DNA of 64,000 nt from Chitinophaga nivalis (GCF_025989125.1 NZ_JAPDNR010000001.1:5630087-5694086); one strand, 5' to 3'; counted from the first letter of the stretch, positions 46,169-56,820 are shown. Numbers and translations: made by a program. Notes: generated from the letters alone by a model not told the origin.

Positions 46169-47413
46169 TTAATGAATATGTTTATCGATCCAATTAAATA
46201 TCCGGGTATAGCTGATGGCCAGCGCACCTGTCTGACAATGCAGATAACCGGTATCTTCTTCGGTAAATAAAATGAAGTCTTTCGGGCAGGTCAGGGCATC
46301 ATACAGTTTTTTCGCCTGCCCCCGGGAGAACTCTTCGCCGGTACCATCCACTACCAGGGTACGGCAGGTAATGTTTTTGACGAGATGTGCACTGGTGTAT
46401 GCCTTAAAATTCCGCAATAATTCAGATGGTTTGCTGGCGCCATTCTTCCACATCTCATCTGTTATACCCCATTTAATAAACGGGTCTGTTTGCATGAGTG
46501 CTGCCATTTTCGTATCAAACAAATCGTAATCGCCTGCCTGGAATATCAGCATCAGATCGGGGATCAGCCGGTTCAGGGAATCGAATACTCCTTCTTCCCA
46601 GCTTAATACGCCCGGATTGGCCACACAAAGTTTAATACGTTTTTCGGTAGTCATCGCTCTCGGCGCCAGGAATCCACCCATACTGAATCCCATAAGCACA
46701 CTTCTTTTCATGTCTACTTCACAATCCTGTTCCAGAAAATCCACCACGGGTGTAATCACATTTTCCCAGTCGGGCCGAAACGGGAGTCCTTGCAAACGAA
46801 TCACTTTACCCTGGCCCGGGCCATCCATCAGCAAACAATGATAGCCGCGTTTGAGGGCATATTCTGCAATCCATAAATTGTCTTCTGCCCAGGCATCTCT
46901 CCCTGAATGAAAAATGATAACAGGGGCTTTCTTATGTGGTTTTACAGCTGCACGGAAAAAATATCCCGGCAAAGAAGTGCCCTGATAAGGGATAGATACT
47001 GCCTGAAAGGGATACGATAACAGCGTTAAGGCTTTATTAAAATCTTTGAGCACTTTCAGCGAAAGCTGCTTGATGTTGTTCGTCGTTGAATCGGGGTGCC
47101 GGTGCAGTGCTGCCCGATAATAAGTGGCTGCCCGTAAGTAAGCTTCTCCTGCCGTTAGTTTATGTTGTTCGGCCAGACAGGTATCTCCCAATGCATGTAA
47201 TCTGTTGGCCGTTTTAGTCCATTCATCTGACCAGCTATATACGTTGCTTTCATCAATACGGGCCGCTGTTTCATAACATTCACCTGCGTCGGCTGATTTC
47301 TGCCAGGTGCTTTCCAGGTAAAAAAGAAAAACGTTTTCCAGTACGGGGTCGTTGAAAAGGCCCAGTGGATACCAGGATTTTTTGGAACGGGTGTTAACGG
47401 TTATATTTTCCAT
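46169..47413 (-). CDS. Alpha/beta hydrolase (prolyl-oligopeptidase-like esterase/C-C hydrolase type)
   Basis: A 414-residue cytoplasmic hydrolase without signal peptide. An alpha-helical N-terminal cap of about 125 residues (AGEAYLRAATYYRAALH...) precedes the alpha/beta core. The nucleophile elbow is GFSMGG, the acid is likely Asp in VVDGTGEEFSRG and the base His in DTGYLHCQTGA. MDGPGQGK forms the strand before the elbow. This layout matches the family containing 2,6-dihydropseudooxynicotine hydrolase and FrsA-like esterases. The substrate is not predictable. It is monocistronic, transcribed away from the antiporter gene. Confidence 0.9.
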   Translation of the reverse strand: MENITVNTRSKKSWYPLGLFNDPVLENVFLFYLESTWQKSADAGECYETAARIDESNVYSWSDEWTKTANRLHALGDTCLAEQHKLTAGEAYLRAATYYRAALHRHPDSTTNNIKQLSLKVLKDFNKALTLLSYPFQAVSIPYQGTSLPGYFFRAAVKPHKKAPVIIFHSGRDAWAEDNLWIAEYALKRGYHCLLMDGPGQGKVIRLQGLPFRPDWENVITPVVDFLEQDCEVDMKRSVLMGFSMGGFLAPRAMTTEKRIKLCVANPGVLSWEEGVFDSLNRLIPDLMLIFQAGDYDLFDTKMAALMQTDPFIKWGITDEMWKNGASKPSELLRNFKAYTSAHLVKNITCRTLVVDGTGEEFSRGQAKKLYDALTCPKDFILFTEEDTGYLHCQTGALAISYTRIFNWIDKHIH

Positions 47414-47862
47414 AAATTTATTTTTTATTGAGAACAGATGGCCAGGCCTGGCAATAGCGCTAATGCGGTACCAGATTGTAAAATGTGTTTCCTTATTTTT
47501 TCGTGAAGCGGTTATTCATCCGGATGCTTCCTGCTTACAATGTTCTGCTTATTTCTACGCGACACCAACAAAAAACCTGTGAGCTGTTTAATTTCCGTGA
47601 TGAGTTGTTATTTGAGCGGGTGCTACCTGATACTGCTATTTGTACACACCGGTAAACCCGTTTCACCGGTGCAAAAAACAACTACCGGATCATTTTTTTT
47701 ATCATCCTACCGAAGAGATAAATACTGCAGACAACCATGCCCGTTATACGGGGCAGCAGCTAAAAATGTAAGGGATCCTTTAAAATATAAAATATAAAGC
47801 ATAAACTTGCATCGTACCCTGCTGAAACATACTTTTTTTGTATTACTCCAATTCTGATCTAC
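47414..47862. other. Intergenic region between divergent hydrolase and antiporter genes
   Basis: About 450 bp without a credible gene. It holds a near-palindrome (CACCGGTAAAC at 47647-47657 and GTTTCACCGGTG at 47660-47671, one bulged base) that could be an operator, and an A/T-rich stretch near 47760-47860 that presumably carries the antiporter promoter. Confidence 0.45.
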
Positions 47863-49437
47863 ATGCTGGAACACTTCCCCTTTTATCTGAGTTTGATTGT
47901 GATCATTGTGTTGCTCATTATGCTGGCCAATAAAATTAAGGTGGCCTATCCGGTGTTATTGGTAGTGGCCGGGCTGGCTATCAGTTTTATTCCGGGCATC
48001 CCCGTCATCCGTATCGATCCCGAACTTATTTTCATCATCTTCCTGCCCCCGTTGTTATACGAAGCTGCCTGGGCTATTTCCTGGAAAGAGCTATGGCACT
48101 GGCGGCGTATCATTGGCAGCTTTGCATTTATAGTCGTGTTCTTTACGGCGCTTTCCGTCGCCTTTGTGGCGAATCATTTTATTCCCGGTTTCTCCCTCGC
48201 ATTGGGATTTTTGCTGGGTGGCATTGTTTCACCACCGGATGCTGTCAGCGCGGGTGCTATCTTAAAATTTGTAAAAGTACCCCGGCGGATGTCTTCTATT
48301 TTAGAGGGCGAAAGTTTGCTCAACGATGCTTCTTCGCTGATCATTTTCCGCTTTGCCATGATTGCCGTGGCCACGGGTCAGTTTATCTGGTATGAAGCCG
48401 CCTTGAGTTTCAGCTGGATGCTGATAGGTGGTGTGGGCATCGGCTTATTGGCGGGATGGCTTTTTATGAAAGCGCATAAATACCTGCCTACTGATGCCAA
48501 TATGGATATTGTATTGACCTTTGTAGCGCCCTATATGATGTATATAACGGCTGAATCCGTGCATAGCTCGGGTGTACTGGCGGTAGTCAGCGGCGGTCTC
48601 CTGTTGTCCAACAAAAGACATTCATTCCTGAGCAGCACGTCGCGTTTACGGGGAGTGAACGTATGGGAGAGTCTTTGTTTTGTACTGAATGGGCTGGTGT
48701 TTATGCTGATAGGACTAGACCTGCCGGAGATAACGGCCGGCCTCGGAGACGTCAGTATCTGGGCGGCTATTGGCTACGGCGCACTGATTACCCTCACCCT
48801 GGTGATCGCCCGGATTATTTCCTGTTACGGGGCTGTTTTCACCACGCTGATTGCCCGTAATTTCATTACCGTTGCGGATACCAGACATCCCGGCTACCGG
48901 TCGCCACTGGTCATCGGCTGGACTGGTATGCGGGGCGTGGTATCGCTGGCTGCCGCTTTATCTATCCCGGTGAAACTGGATAATGGCATTCCCTTTCCGC
49001 AACGCAACCTCATTCTCTTTATCACGTTTATTGTGATTCTGCTTACCTTACTGGTACAGGGCCTCACCCTTCCCTTTCTGATCCGGAAAGTGAAGCTGCC
49101 TGATTTTGATGCGACGATATCGGAAGAGGAAGCCGACCTGCAGATCAGACAACAGCTATCGGCGCATGCCCTGGGGTATCTGCGGACGCAATATGCCACA
49201 CAACTCAACGAACACGCTTTCCTCCAGCAGCTGGCCCGTAAGTGGGAAGACAACAGTGCTTTGCAGCTGGACAATGGCATTACCACAGCCGGGAAAGCGG
49301 TATACATTGATCTGCTGGCCCAGCAAAGGCAATGGTTGCTGCTTAAAAACAGCCGCGAGAAAACATTCGATGAGGAAATCATCCGCAAACACCTGGTGTA
49401 TATTGACCTCGAAGAAGAAAAGCTACGGTTTCTATAA
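47863..49437 (+). CDS. CPA1-family Na+/H+ antiporter
   Basis: A 524-residue inner-membrane cation/proton antiporter with about 12 hydrophobic segments in residues 1-410 and a soluble C-terminal tail. Family motifs are clear: FLPPLLYEAAW (residues about 55-66), the ion-binding GGIVSPPDAVSAGAILK, EGESLLNDASSLIIFRFA with the Asn-Asp pair, and GWTGMRGVVSLAAALSIP near helix 10-11. It exchanges cytoplasmic Na+ (or K+) for protons. The length fits the bacterial NhaP/TIGR00831-type group. It is monocistronic and convergent with the oxidoreductase gene at the end of the glycan operon. Confidence 0.95.
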   Translation: MLEHFPFYLSLIVIIVLLIMLANKIKVAYPVLLVVAGLAISFIPGIPVIRIDPELIFIIFLPPLLYEAAWAISWKELWHWRRIIGSFAFIVVFFTALSVAFVANHFIPGFSLALGFLLGGIVSPPDAVSAGAILKFVKVPRRMSSILEGESLLNDASSLIIFRFAMIAVATGQFIWYEAALSFSWMLIGGVGIGLLAGWLFMKAHKYLPTDANMDIVLTFVAPYMMYITAESVHSSGVLAVVSGGLLLSNKRHSFLSSTSRLRGVNVWESLCFVLNGLVFMLIGLDLPEITAGLGDVSIWAAIGYGALITLTLVIARIISCYGAVFTTLIARNFITVADTRHPGYRSPLVIGWTGMRGVVSLAAALSIPVKLDNGIPFPQRNLILFITFIVILLTLLVQGLTLPFLIRKVKLPDFDATISEEEADLQIRQQLSAHALGYLRTQYATQLNEHAFLQQLARKWEDNSALQLDNGITTAGKAVYIDLLAQQRQWLLLKNSREKTFDEEIIRKHLVYIDLEEEKLRFL

Positions 49438-49451
49438 GATCATCAGGACCT

Positions 49452-49485
49452 GCATTCCGGTTGGCATCAATGGTAACCGGAATGC
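49452..49485. terminator. Hairpin between the antiporter and the glycan operon
   Basis: An 11-bp stem (GCATTCCGGTT at 49452-49462, AACCGGAATGC at 49475-49485) with a 12-nt loop, located between two convergent stop codons. No strong T run, so it may be factor-assisted or bidirectional. Confidence 0.5.
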
Positions 49486-49504
49486 CCGATACCAGCAGTA
49501 TTTA

Positions 49505-51805
49505 CTACAGCTGCTGACCCACTTCTCCTCCATAACAACGCACGGCAAAAACAGCGGCCGGCACTGTTGCCGACGGATGCTCCAGTTCTATGATCAGCCG
49601 GTCTGTTGTCACCAACGCAGCAAAATAAATGCGGTTATGCGTCTGGTAGTTATCTTTTTTATCTGCTAATATATTTCCTGCCGCATCTTTGATCCGATAG
49701 TTCCTGACGCAGAATGGCATTACATTTTCCGGATGGGTCATCAATACAGATTCCATGGGATGATCATAATCGGCATCCAGGAACAGGTCTATATAACGGA
49801 TTTGCTGTGGCTGGCTCCAGGTGAGGATCAGTTGCGGCTGCGGGTCGTTCCAGTCTGCCACCCAGGCATTGGGTTGATGGGTAGGCCGGTCAATACCATT
49901 GCTAATATTGGCGGCTTTAAACCGGTGAATGCCGGCATCACATTGCACGGCTATATTCTGTCCACCGGGTCTGCGTTGCGGACACCAGAACTCAAAAGCC
50001 TCCATACCAATGTCCTCCGGCGGGGTTTGCCGGCCGTAATTAGACACCGCTTTATTGACGCTGTTAAATACCGATAAAATACCGGTCACCCGCTTCTCTG
50101 TAACATGCAACGCCACCAGTGGATTTTTCATAAAGGTGATAAATACATAGGCCGCCGTTTCCAGCTCCACCGGGAATTGTATTTCCAACACATTATGGCC
50201 GGGATGTACCGGTATATGTTGTGTTGCCAGGGTGATATCCGGGGTATAATTACCCGGCTTACTGCTGCTGCGCAACGCTACTTCCAATACCGTGTTCTCC
50301 TGTGCATCCGCCTGAAAAGTAAAAGATGGTACGGTACCTTTATCCAAAGGCAGCAGCTGTGCAACAGACAATGTCAGCGGCGTTACCTGCGTTGCCCCCG
50401 GGAAAGCCGTCAGCAACAATTCACTGGAAGCACTGATCACAGCTTTGCCAACCAGGTCCTGTTCGTCCTGCAATACCAGGCCGGGAATATACTGGCCCGT
50501 TTTTAACAGGCGTTGTTGCAGGGAGGGTATATGGTACTGATTAAAAATGTCGGCCGGCAGTATATTTTTTTCTATACAAAGTGCGGCTGCCATACCCGCC
50601 GCCTGCGATACATAAGCTGCTGTAGCCATCACGCGGGTAGAGGCAAACGCCACATGTGAGGCACTGATGATACGGCCACCCAGGAAAAGATTATGGATAT
50701 TTTTGCTGTACAGACTCCGATAGGGAATCTGATAAATGCCTTTACTATGCCATTGGTTACATCCCGGTTTTTCACTGAAAACACCATCCGCCGGATGCAG
50801 GTCTACCGACCAGCCGCCGAAGGCAACCGCATCTTCGTGCCAGCGTTGTTCCACAATGTCCTGTTGCGTCATCATGTAATCTCCTTCAAAACGGCGGCTC
50901 TCTCTTTTACCAGGGATCGCTCCTACCCATTCCAGTGTCAGCGTGGCCGCTTCCGGGAAGTTGCCGGAGTTTTTAATATAATCCCAGACACCGTATACCA
51001 CCTTCCATAATTCCCATTTAATTTCTTCTGTATCGTGTACGGTATCCCGTCTGCCACCATATTCAATCCACCATAGCTTACAACCAGACTCCTGTGCATT
51101 GAATGTTTTAAACCGCGGAATTTTAGTAATATCTTTCAAAGCAAAATCAGGCGGGGTAAAGACTACCGGCTTACCGGTATCTTTACTGTAAAAATACAGG
51201 CTATGTCCCAACAGCTCTCCATATACCGCGGAAGGCGCAAATTTTTCTCCAAACTCTTCCTGACTTTCTGCTCCCATCCGGAACGCAGCGCCCGATAAAA
51301 AGCCGACAACACCGTCGCCGGAAGCATCGCAGAAAAGCGGAGCTGTTAAGGTATAGGTTGTCTGATTCTGGCTACAAAAAGCGTGTAGTGACTGGATAGT
51401 CGCCATATCTTTTTTGTCTACGGCATATACCGCTGTATTCAGCAATAAGGTGATATTCGTTTCTTTCACCACTTTATCCAGCAATACCATATCAAAGATC
51501 ACCGGATTTCCTTCCGGGTTACGGTAGGTATTCTCTACCAGGATTTCATCTACTACCCCACCTTCTCTGGCCCAGCGGTTGTTGTTCCCCATGTGGGAAG
51601 TAGCACCGAGAATCCATAAACGCACCTCGCTGCTGGCATTACCGCCCAATACGGGTCTGTCCTGCACCAATACTACTTTTAGCCCTTGTCGCGCTGCCGT
51701 GATGGCACAACATACGCCTGACAGGCCCCCACCTGTTATCACCAGGTCTCCGTGTATAGAAACGGCCGGGAAAGAACGGCTATCCGTGATGCCGGATTTA
51801 ATCAT
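49505..51805 (-). CDS. FAD-dependent oxidoreductase, last gene of the glycan operon
   Basis: A 766-residue protein. Residues about 18-50 are a Rossmann FAD-binding site (GDLVITGGGLSGVCCAITAA) followed by DRPVLGGNASSEVRLW, characteristic of the FAD_oxidored (PF12831) group. FCDASGDGVVGFLSGA at about 155 and NLFLGGRIISASHVAFASTRVMAT (about 368) complete the FAD domain. The C-terminal 300 residues are a beta-rich region of unknown role (FTFQADAQENTVLEVALR..., RYIDLFLDADYDHP). No signal peptide was seen, so it is cytoplasmic. It follows the SGNH hydrolase gene after 168 bp. Such enzymes occur in polysaccharide operons and probably oxidise a sugar or a sugar-derived product; the substrate is unknown. 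Confidence 0.9.
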   Translation of the reverse strand: MIKSGITDSRSFPAVSIHGDLVITGGGLSGVCCAITAARQGLKVVLVQDRPVLGGNASSEVRLWILGATSHMGNNNRWAREGGVVDEILVENTYRNPEGNPVIFDMVLLDKVVKETNITLLLNTAVYAVDKKDMATIQSLHAFCSQNQTTYTLTAPLFCDASGDGVVGFLSGAAFRMGAESQEEFGEKFAPSAVYGELLGHSLYFYSKDTGKPVVFTPPDFALKDITKIPRFKTFNAQESGCKLWWIEYGGRRDTVHDTEEIKWELWKVVYGVWDYIKNSGNFPEAATLTLEWVGAIPGKRESRRFEGDYMMTQQDIVEQRWHEDAVAFGGWSVDLHPADGVFSEKPGCNQWHSKGIYQIPYRSLYSKNIHNLFLGGRIISASHVAFASTRVMATAAYVSQAAGMAAALCIEKNILPADIFNQYHIPSLQQRLLKTGQYIPGLVLQDEQDLVGKAVISASSELLLTAFPGATQVTPLTLSVAQLLPLDKGTVPSFTFQADAQENTVLEVALRSSSKPGNYTPDITLATQHIPVHPGHNVLEIQFPVELETAAYVFITFMKNPLVALHVTEKRVTGILSVFNSVNKAVSNYGRQTPPEDIGMEAFEFWCPQRRPGGQNIAVQCDAGIHRFKAANISNGIDRPTHQPNAWVADWNDPQPQLILTWSQPQQIRYIDLFLDADYDHPMESVLMTHPENVMPFCVRNYRIKDAAGNILADKKDNYQTHNRIYFAALVTTDRLIIELEHPSATVPAAVFAVRCYGGEVGQQL

Positions 51806-51973
51806 GACTGTACAATTTTACTGTGAAGGATATGCATAGGATCTGCCCTTGTCTGCGGTTATTTTTCCGCTTTCAAATTAACAGCCTGTATCACGTAACT
51901 GCAACAATTCAGACAGCTAATAAAAACGGGAACCTTCCCATTTACCGGGAATGTTCCCATCGCCATACGTGGA

Positions 51974-53392
51974 TTATATGTTTTTCAAAGGTTTTCCTCT
52001 AAGCAGTATCTTTCCCAGATAAAATACCGTTCTGTCATATTTTGCAGGATTACGGGAGATATCTTCCGTTTGTTCATCCCCCAATATTTTCACCTTATCA
52101 CTTTTTTGAGCAGATAACCGGATCGTAACGGTGTGTATGCCTGGCGGCAATACAATGCATTCATATTGCCCCCGGTAACGGTTGTTGCAAAACGGATTAA
52201 AACGATCTATCACTTTACTGCCATTGGCTGTTGCCGGTTTTAGCAATCGCGCCCTGCTGTAGCCTACATCCGCCAGTTCTACGGGTGTTCCATCTATGAC
52301 CACTTCCAGGGCGCCGGCTTCAGGGCCACCTATATCAAAATAACCAAATGCGGTTCCTTCAAATCTGCAGGTAAAATAAGCGCCGGGTTGCTCCGCCTGC
52401 ATGACATATGGGAACCAACCGGTAAACTGTTTCAGCCCTGATTGCTTTGTGTTTATCTGCTGCCAGCCGGCGCTGAAATCAGCGATATCCAATGGCGCAT
52501 ACATACCGGCATCTTCCCAATTATCTGCGATCAGAGGGGCCGGCAGCGCACTGGTAGCCGGCGTATCTGTAAACGGCTGCATTTTTTTCAATCCCCTGGC
52601 AATCGCCGCTGCATACAGGTTGCCGCCGGCGCTGACCGGGTGTATACCATCAGCGGAAAAAATAATTTTACCGGGTACTGTTTCACCGGCGCCTTTCCAG
52701 ATCAGTTTACCAGCCTGTTCCAACATGGCCGCTTCCATACCCAGGTGTATGGAGGGCAGGTTATAATGTACCGCTATTTTCTCCAGGTCTGTTATCGTGG
52801 GTGGGATCCCGCCTTCCACATAATACTTCGTTTGTCCGTTACGGATAGTGTATATCAAACAGATATCAATAGCGGAATTAAATTGCAGGATCTGCCGGAT
52901 AATACCTTCCATACCATTGGTGTACGCGCCGTTTACGGCAAATTCCACGAACACCATATCCGGCTGATACCGGAGCAGCTGCTCATATAAACGGCAGGCG
53001 CCCAGATCGGTTCCTGTTCCGGAAACACCGGCATTAACGCCTTTCATGGTTACCGCCGGAAACATCGTCTGCATATACTTTGCCGTTTGTTGCCGGTAAC
53101 ATTGATTGCCCTGTGTGATGCTGCCACCGATGAAACCAATGGTCACCGGTTTACCGGCGGCAGCTTTCTTAAAAAAATGAGGCAGCCCACGGCGAACCGT
53201 ACATTCCTGTTCCGATTTAAAATCTCCCGGCGTAATCAGTTGTACCGAATCTTCCGCCGGATTAAAGTATAAAGGAGTAGCGCCAGCCTGTGAAGCGGCT
53301 ATGAGTCTGTCACTTTCTTTCCTGTTGTTATTTTGTGCTGTTACCCGGGTGCACAACAATGCTGTTAACATGATCAGCCAACCTGCTTTCAT
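51974..53392 (-). CDS. SGNH/GDSL hydrolase, probable carbohydrate esterase
   Basis: A 472-residue secreted protein with signal peptide MKAGWLIMLTALLCTRVTAQ. SGNH blocks are visible: block I GFIGGSITQGNQ (nucleophile Ser), block II GVSGTGTDLGACR, block III FVEFAVNGAYTNG (Asn) and block V SADGIHPVSAGGNLYA (Asp and His). The last 190 residues form a separate beta-sandwich-like region (GAYFTCRFEGTAFGYFDIGG). It lies 17 nt after the stop of the 1136-residue protein gene in the glycan operon, so removal of acetyl or similar esters from the imported glycan is the likely job. Exact ester unknown. Confidence 0.92.
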   Translation of the reverse strand: MKAGWLIMLTALLCTRVTAQNNNRKESDRLIAASQAGATPLYFNPAEDSVQLITPGDFKSEQECTVRRGLPHFFKKAAAGKPVTIGFIGGSITQGNQCYRQQTAKYMQTMFPAVTMKGVNAGVSGTGTDLGACRLYEQLLRYQPDMVFVEFAVNGAYTNGMEGIIRQILQFNSAIDICLIYTIRNGQTKYYVEGGIPPTITDLEKIAVHYNLPSIHLGMEAAMLEQAGKLIWKGAGETVPGKIIFSADGIHPVSAGGNLYAAAIARGLKKMQPFTDTPATSALPAPLIADNWEDAGMYAPLDIADFSAGWQQINTKQSGLKQFTGWFPYVMQAEQPGAYFTCRFEGTAFGYFDIGGPEAGALEVVIDGTPVELADVGYSRARLLKPATANGSKVIDRFNPFCNNRYRGQYECIVLPPGIHTVTIRLSAQKSDKVKILGDEQTEDISRNPAKYDRTVFYLGKILLRGKPLKNI

Positions 53393-53409
53393 CGTTTATT
53401 ATTTATTGG

Positions 53410-56400
53410 TTAGAAAACAAAAGTTCCTTCAACGGTTTGTCCACCGCCTGTTTGCACGATTACCCGCACATGCACAGTGGTATCTTTATTTACCGGATAG
53501 AAAGAACATTCATAGGGATAAGTTGTAACGGTTTTAGTGGTATCATTGGCGGTTACCGTTAATTGCCGGCCCCCCTCAGGGGTTTCCAGGTATACATATA
53601 TATCATCCCATCCGAAAGGCGAACGTATCCTGAAAGCATAACACTTGCCGATGCCGTTGCCCAGTTCCAGCACCTGCATACCATTGCTGACAGGCGGCAC
53701 TGCCGGCCGCTGTATTTTCCCTGCAGCCGTTAACGGGAAGGCCAGGGCAGCAAATCCTTTGGGGGCCAATACTACCTGCCCGCTACGATTACTGAAAGCT
53801 AACGGTGCGGGTGTAGCGAAAGCCGCAGCATACCAGGCGGCACTGCTATTGTTGGCAACAGGCACTTCCTGTCCGAGTGTAATATGGCAGGTATCGGATA
53901 CCGTTGATTCATTCAGCAAGAGTAGCCAGAAACAACTGTCAGACATCGCTGTGATGTAATTCACAGCAGGGTGATCGATAGCAACCAGTCCACGTTTCAG
54001 CCACAGCCTTGCTGTGGTATCTCCGTATATGTTTCCTTTTCCATCGTTAAAAATGCGGTTATTGAACCAAACAAAACCATCCTGCTTGCCATAGGGAAAA
54101 TGCACATTGCCGTCGGAGCGTTGTATCGTTTCCGTTACCAGAAAGTCGAGGGTAAAAGCCAGGTGCGGCGGAATATGGTGATAGTATATAGAGCTTACAT
54201 CCGGTCCTTTATAGGGAAAGTCCGGCTGCTGGGTTATATCGGTAAAACCGGTAGCATAATAACCGGGATAGTTGGTAAACCTGCCGATGACGGCATTCCG
54301 CGCGTAGGTTTCAAAGATGGTGCGGTGATCTGTTGTAAACAAACGTAATAAATGGGGCGCCCAGCTACTCATAAAAACCGGCCGTACCAATTTACCCGGA
54401 TCAAAATAAGTTACCGGTTGTTCAAAACCTAATCCCACCGGAGATACTACCTTTTGTGCCACTGTTTTCGTTTGTACATCTCCCGGTTGCCGTGGAAATC
54501 CGAGGCGGTATTTTACGGCCCCTTTCCACCAGATGGTGGTGTTGCCCTCATAGGCGTTACCGGGATGTATGGTTTGCAACGTATCTTTCACAACCGGGAA
54601 AGACCGTATACCTGCCAGTGTATGAAAGGCTGTGGCTTCGGCAGCATGCATGAAATAGTTGTCGCCGGTGATATCATACAAATCCGGTAACTCCCACCAG
54701 TAGGCATAAAAAGAAGTGTTGTAAAAAGATTGTTTGTTGACCGGCACTGTTTTACGGCCGTACACTTCCTTTGCGATATAATCCCTGGCATCTTTTTTTG
54801 CGGCGGACAGCCAGGCCGTATCTTTCGTTAACCGATAGGCAGCCAGTTCCTGCGTCCAGGCGGGTATACTCACGGAGTATCCTTTGGCAGATCTGATTTT
54901 ATTATCCGGCAGCGCTACACTTTTTAACCACGGATTTACTTCCCCCAGCAGCTGATGTAATCCTGCATAGTATGCTGTAGTGAATTGCGAATTAAAAGGA
55001 CTTAGCACCAACGTTTTGATATCTCCGGAAGAACCGCCGGCAACGGCTTTCGCCCACCTGAATCCGCTGCGGGACAACGTATACTCAATGGTGGGTAATG
55101 CCCGGCTGATATACGATGCTTCATCGCGCGCCAATACCGCGGCTGCCACCACCGCCAGCGGTGCGGCCTGTACCACTGTGAGTGCCTGAGCCGGATCGGC
55201 CTCTATATCATAGAAACCTTTCAGCGCCGGATCCCAGCCGGCAGCCGTATCATTGTTCATCAATCCGGTGATGTTAAAAAGCGTTTCCGTGAGCGAAGTA
55301 TTGGTCTGTTGGCGGTAATCCTTCACCTGATAAATACTGTCTGAAATATATTCCAGCGCCTCGTTCCAACCGGCAGGCAATACTCCTGCAGCAAATGTCC
55401 GGGTCAGCGTTTGCCCGGCCGTCAGCTTTGCATTATCCAGTCCGGGTATGGGAGCCAGTACCACCGGCTGCACTTCATTTCTTTCATTCTTGATCCCGAA
55501 TCCGGCCGGCGAACTGGTAGCCAGTCCCCATTCCAGGGGAAGGCCTGCTGTTGTTGCGGAAACAAACAGGGCAAGTGCCTCCTGCCCTTGTTGTGTTTCC
55601 ACTATTGCCAGCGGTTGCTGCATCATGGCGGAAGGCAGCAACACCGGGTTATCAGGAATACGTTGATACTGGAACATCGGCGGCAATAAGATATGACTCA
55701 CCTGATCCGGTTTACGTCCATTGAAAGCAGCCAGCACCAAACTATAATAGCCCGCCTGTTTTGATATATACGTTAACGTTACCGACAGGTGTCGGGCATC
55801 CGTGTTCAGTTGCCAGATTCCTTTCACCGTTTGGCTGTCTGTGGTTACATAGGTCACTTCCAGCTCCTGCGTATTTTTCTGCAGCACATGCATGGGTGAA
55901 CAGGCTATCAGCTTCCCTGCGAGAAAGGGGTTCATGAGGCTTTCCGGCGCGAGTATCCGGAACGTCTTTCCCCTGCTGACAAAACTGCCAAAGGCCACCG
56001 TACCATTCCAGGAAGGATAAAAATTACTGAAGCTGAGCTGAGGATCTGTTGCCTGCAGCAGCAATATCCGGTTGCCTTCGACGCCATCTTCCACATTGAT
56101 CCACTGATTATTTTTCCGGACGGCTGTTCTGGCGAAAATCCCTTGTACCCCGGCGGCAGTTGTTCCCTCTACAAACTGTAATCTGATATGTTCATTACTG
56201 ATGGTTCCCAACACCGGCGCCTGTTCCGGTAAATGCACACTATCAGTTGCCGCAAATGCCGGTGGCGGCGGTGTATAGGCCACCGCCACCGGTTTTATTT
56301 TAAAACGCCGCAAACTGTCCAGTGACAACTGATTCGGGTTTGTGATAGTAGTAGTAAAAACAATGGCATCACATCTCCCGAAATTACCCCGGGTATCTTT

Positions 56401-56820
56401 CAATCCTATAACGTTTTCACCAGTATCCAGCCTGGCTGTTCCTGCCTTCTCCCAATAGTATCCTTCTCTTCCGTGCTGACCGGATTCTTTGGGCAGCGGA
56501 TTTTCGTTGACGACTACACGAAACAGGCGGGTACCCGGATTATTGGCCGGGAAGTCCGGTGTCCGCACCCACACATCATAGTCGCCGGCTGTCTTTATTT
56601 TAATCACCGTCATCGCGTCCGACGCTTTTACCCGGCTGCCCAATACCCGCAGGAGATTATTACCGGACACCTGGGTGCCCGCTACCTTATCCAGCTGCCA
56701 GCCGCCTTTAAACTGAAAGTCTTCGCCTTCCAGCAGGTAGGTAGTTTGCGCCATGGCGGCGGGTGCATAACAAGCACACAGCAAGAGAAACAGCGATAGC
56801 CATCTATTTGGTTGTTGCAT
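53410..56820 (-). CDS. Large secreted toroid-type glycosidase-like protein with CBM-like N-terminus
   Basis: An 1136-residue exported protein with signal peptide MQQPNRWLSLFLLLCACYAPAAMAQ. Residues about 30-165 resemble a carbohydrate-binding beta-sandwich (LLEGEDFQFKGGWQLDK ... DYDVWVRTPDFP ... CDAIVFTTT). The middle (about 195-560) is beta-rich. Residues about 560-950 are helical and toroid-like (LAVVAAAVLARDEASYISRALP, AYRLTKDTAWLSAAKKDARDYI, WWELPDLYDITGDNYFMHAAEA). The C-terminus (about 950-1136) is beta-sandwich. The C-terminal half parallels the neighbouring 891-residue protein (DGNVHFPYG, LWLKRGLVAIDHPAVNYI), so the two are paralogues. I cannot place it in a numbered GH or PL family. 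Its start overlaps the neighbour's stop by 17 nt. Confidence 0.9.
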   Translation of the reverse strand: MQQPNRWLSLFLLLCACYAPAAMAQTTYLLEGEDFQFKGGWQLDKVAGTQVSGNNLLRVLGSRVKASDAMTVIKIKTAGDYDVWVRTPDFPANNPGTRLFRVVVNENPLPKESGQHGREGYYWEKAGTARLDTGENVIGLKDTRGNFGRCDAIVFTTTITNPNQLSLDSLRRFKIKPVAVAYTPPPPAFAATDSVHLPEQAPVLGTISNEHIRLQFVEGTTAAGVQGIFARTAVRKNNQWINVEDGVEGNRILLLQATDPQLSFSNFYPSWNGTVAFGSFVSRGKTFRILAPESLMNPFLAGKLIACSPMHVLQKNTQELEVTYVTTDSQTVKGIWQLNTDARHLSVTLTYISKQAGYYSLVLAAFNGRKPDQVSHILLPPMFQYQRIPDNPVLLPSAMMQQPLAIVETQQGQEALALFVSATTAGLPLEWGLATSSPAGFGIKNERNEVQPVVLAPIPGLDNAKLTAGQTLTRTFAAGVLPAGWNEALEYISDSIYQVKDYRQQTNTSLTETLFNITGLMNNDTAAGWDPALKGFYDIEADPAQALTVVQAAPLAVVAAAVLARDEASYISRALPTIEYTLSRSGFRWAKAVAGGSSGDIKTLVLSPFNSQFTTAYYAGLHQLLGEVNPWLKSVALPDNKIRSAKGYSVSIPAWTQELAAYRLTKDTAWLSAAKKDARDYIAKEVYGRKTVPVNKQSFYNTSFYAYWWELPDLYDITGDNYFMHAAEATAFHTLAGIRSFPVVKDTLQTIHPGNAYEGNTTIWWKGAVKYRLGFPRQPGDVQTKTVAQKVVSPVGLGFEQPVTYFDPGKLVRPVFMSSWAPHLLRLFTTDHRTIFETYARNAVIGRFTNYPGYYATGFTDITQQPDFPYKGPDVSSIYYHHIPPHLAFTLDFLVTETIQRSDGNVHFPYGKQDGFVWFNNRIFNDGKGNIYGDTTARLWLKRGLVAIDHPAVNYITAMSDSCFWLLLLNESTVSDTCHITLGQEVPVANNSSAAWYAAAFATPAPLAFSNRSGQVVLAPKGFAALAFPLTAAGKIQRPAVPPVSNGMQVLELGNGIGKCYAFRIRSPFGWDDIYVYLETPEGGRQLTVTANDTTKTVTTYPYECSFYPVNKDTTVHVRVIVQTGGGQTVEGTFVF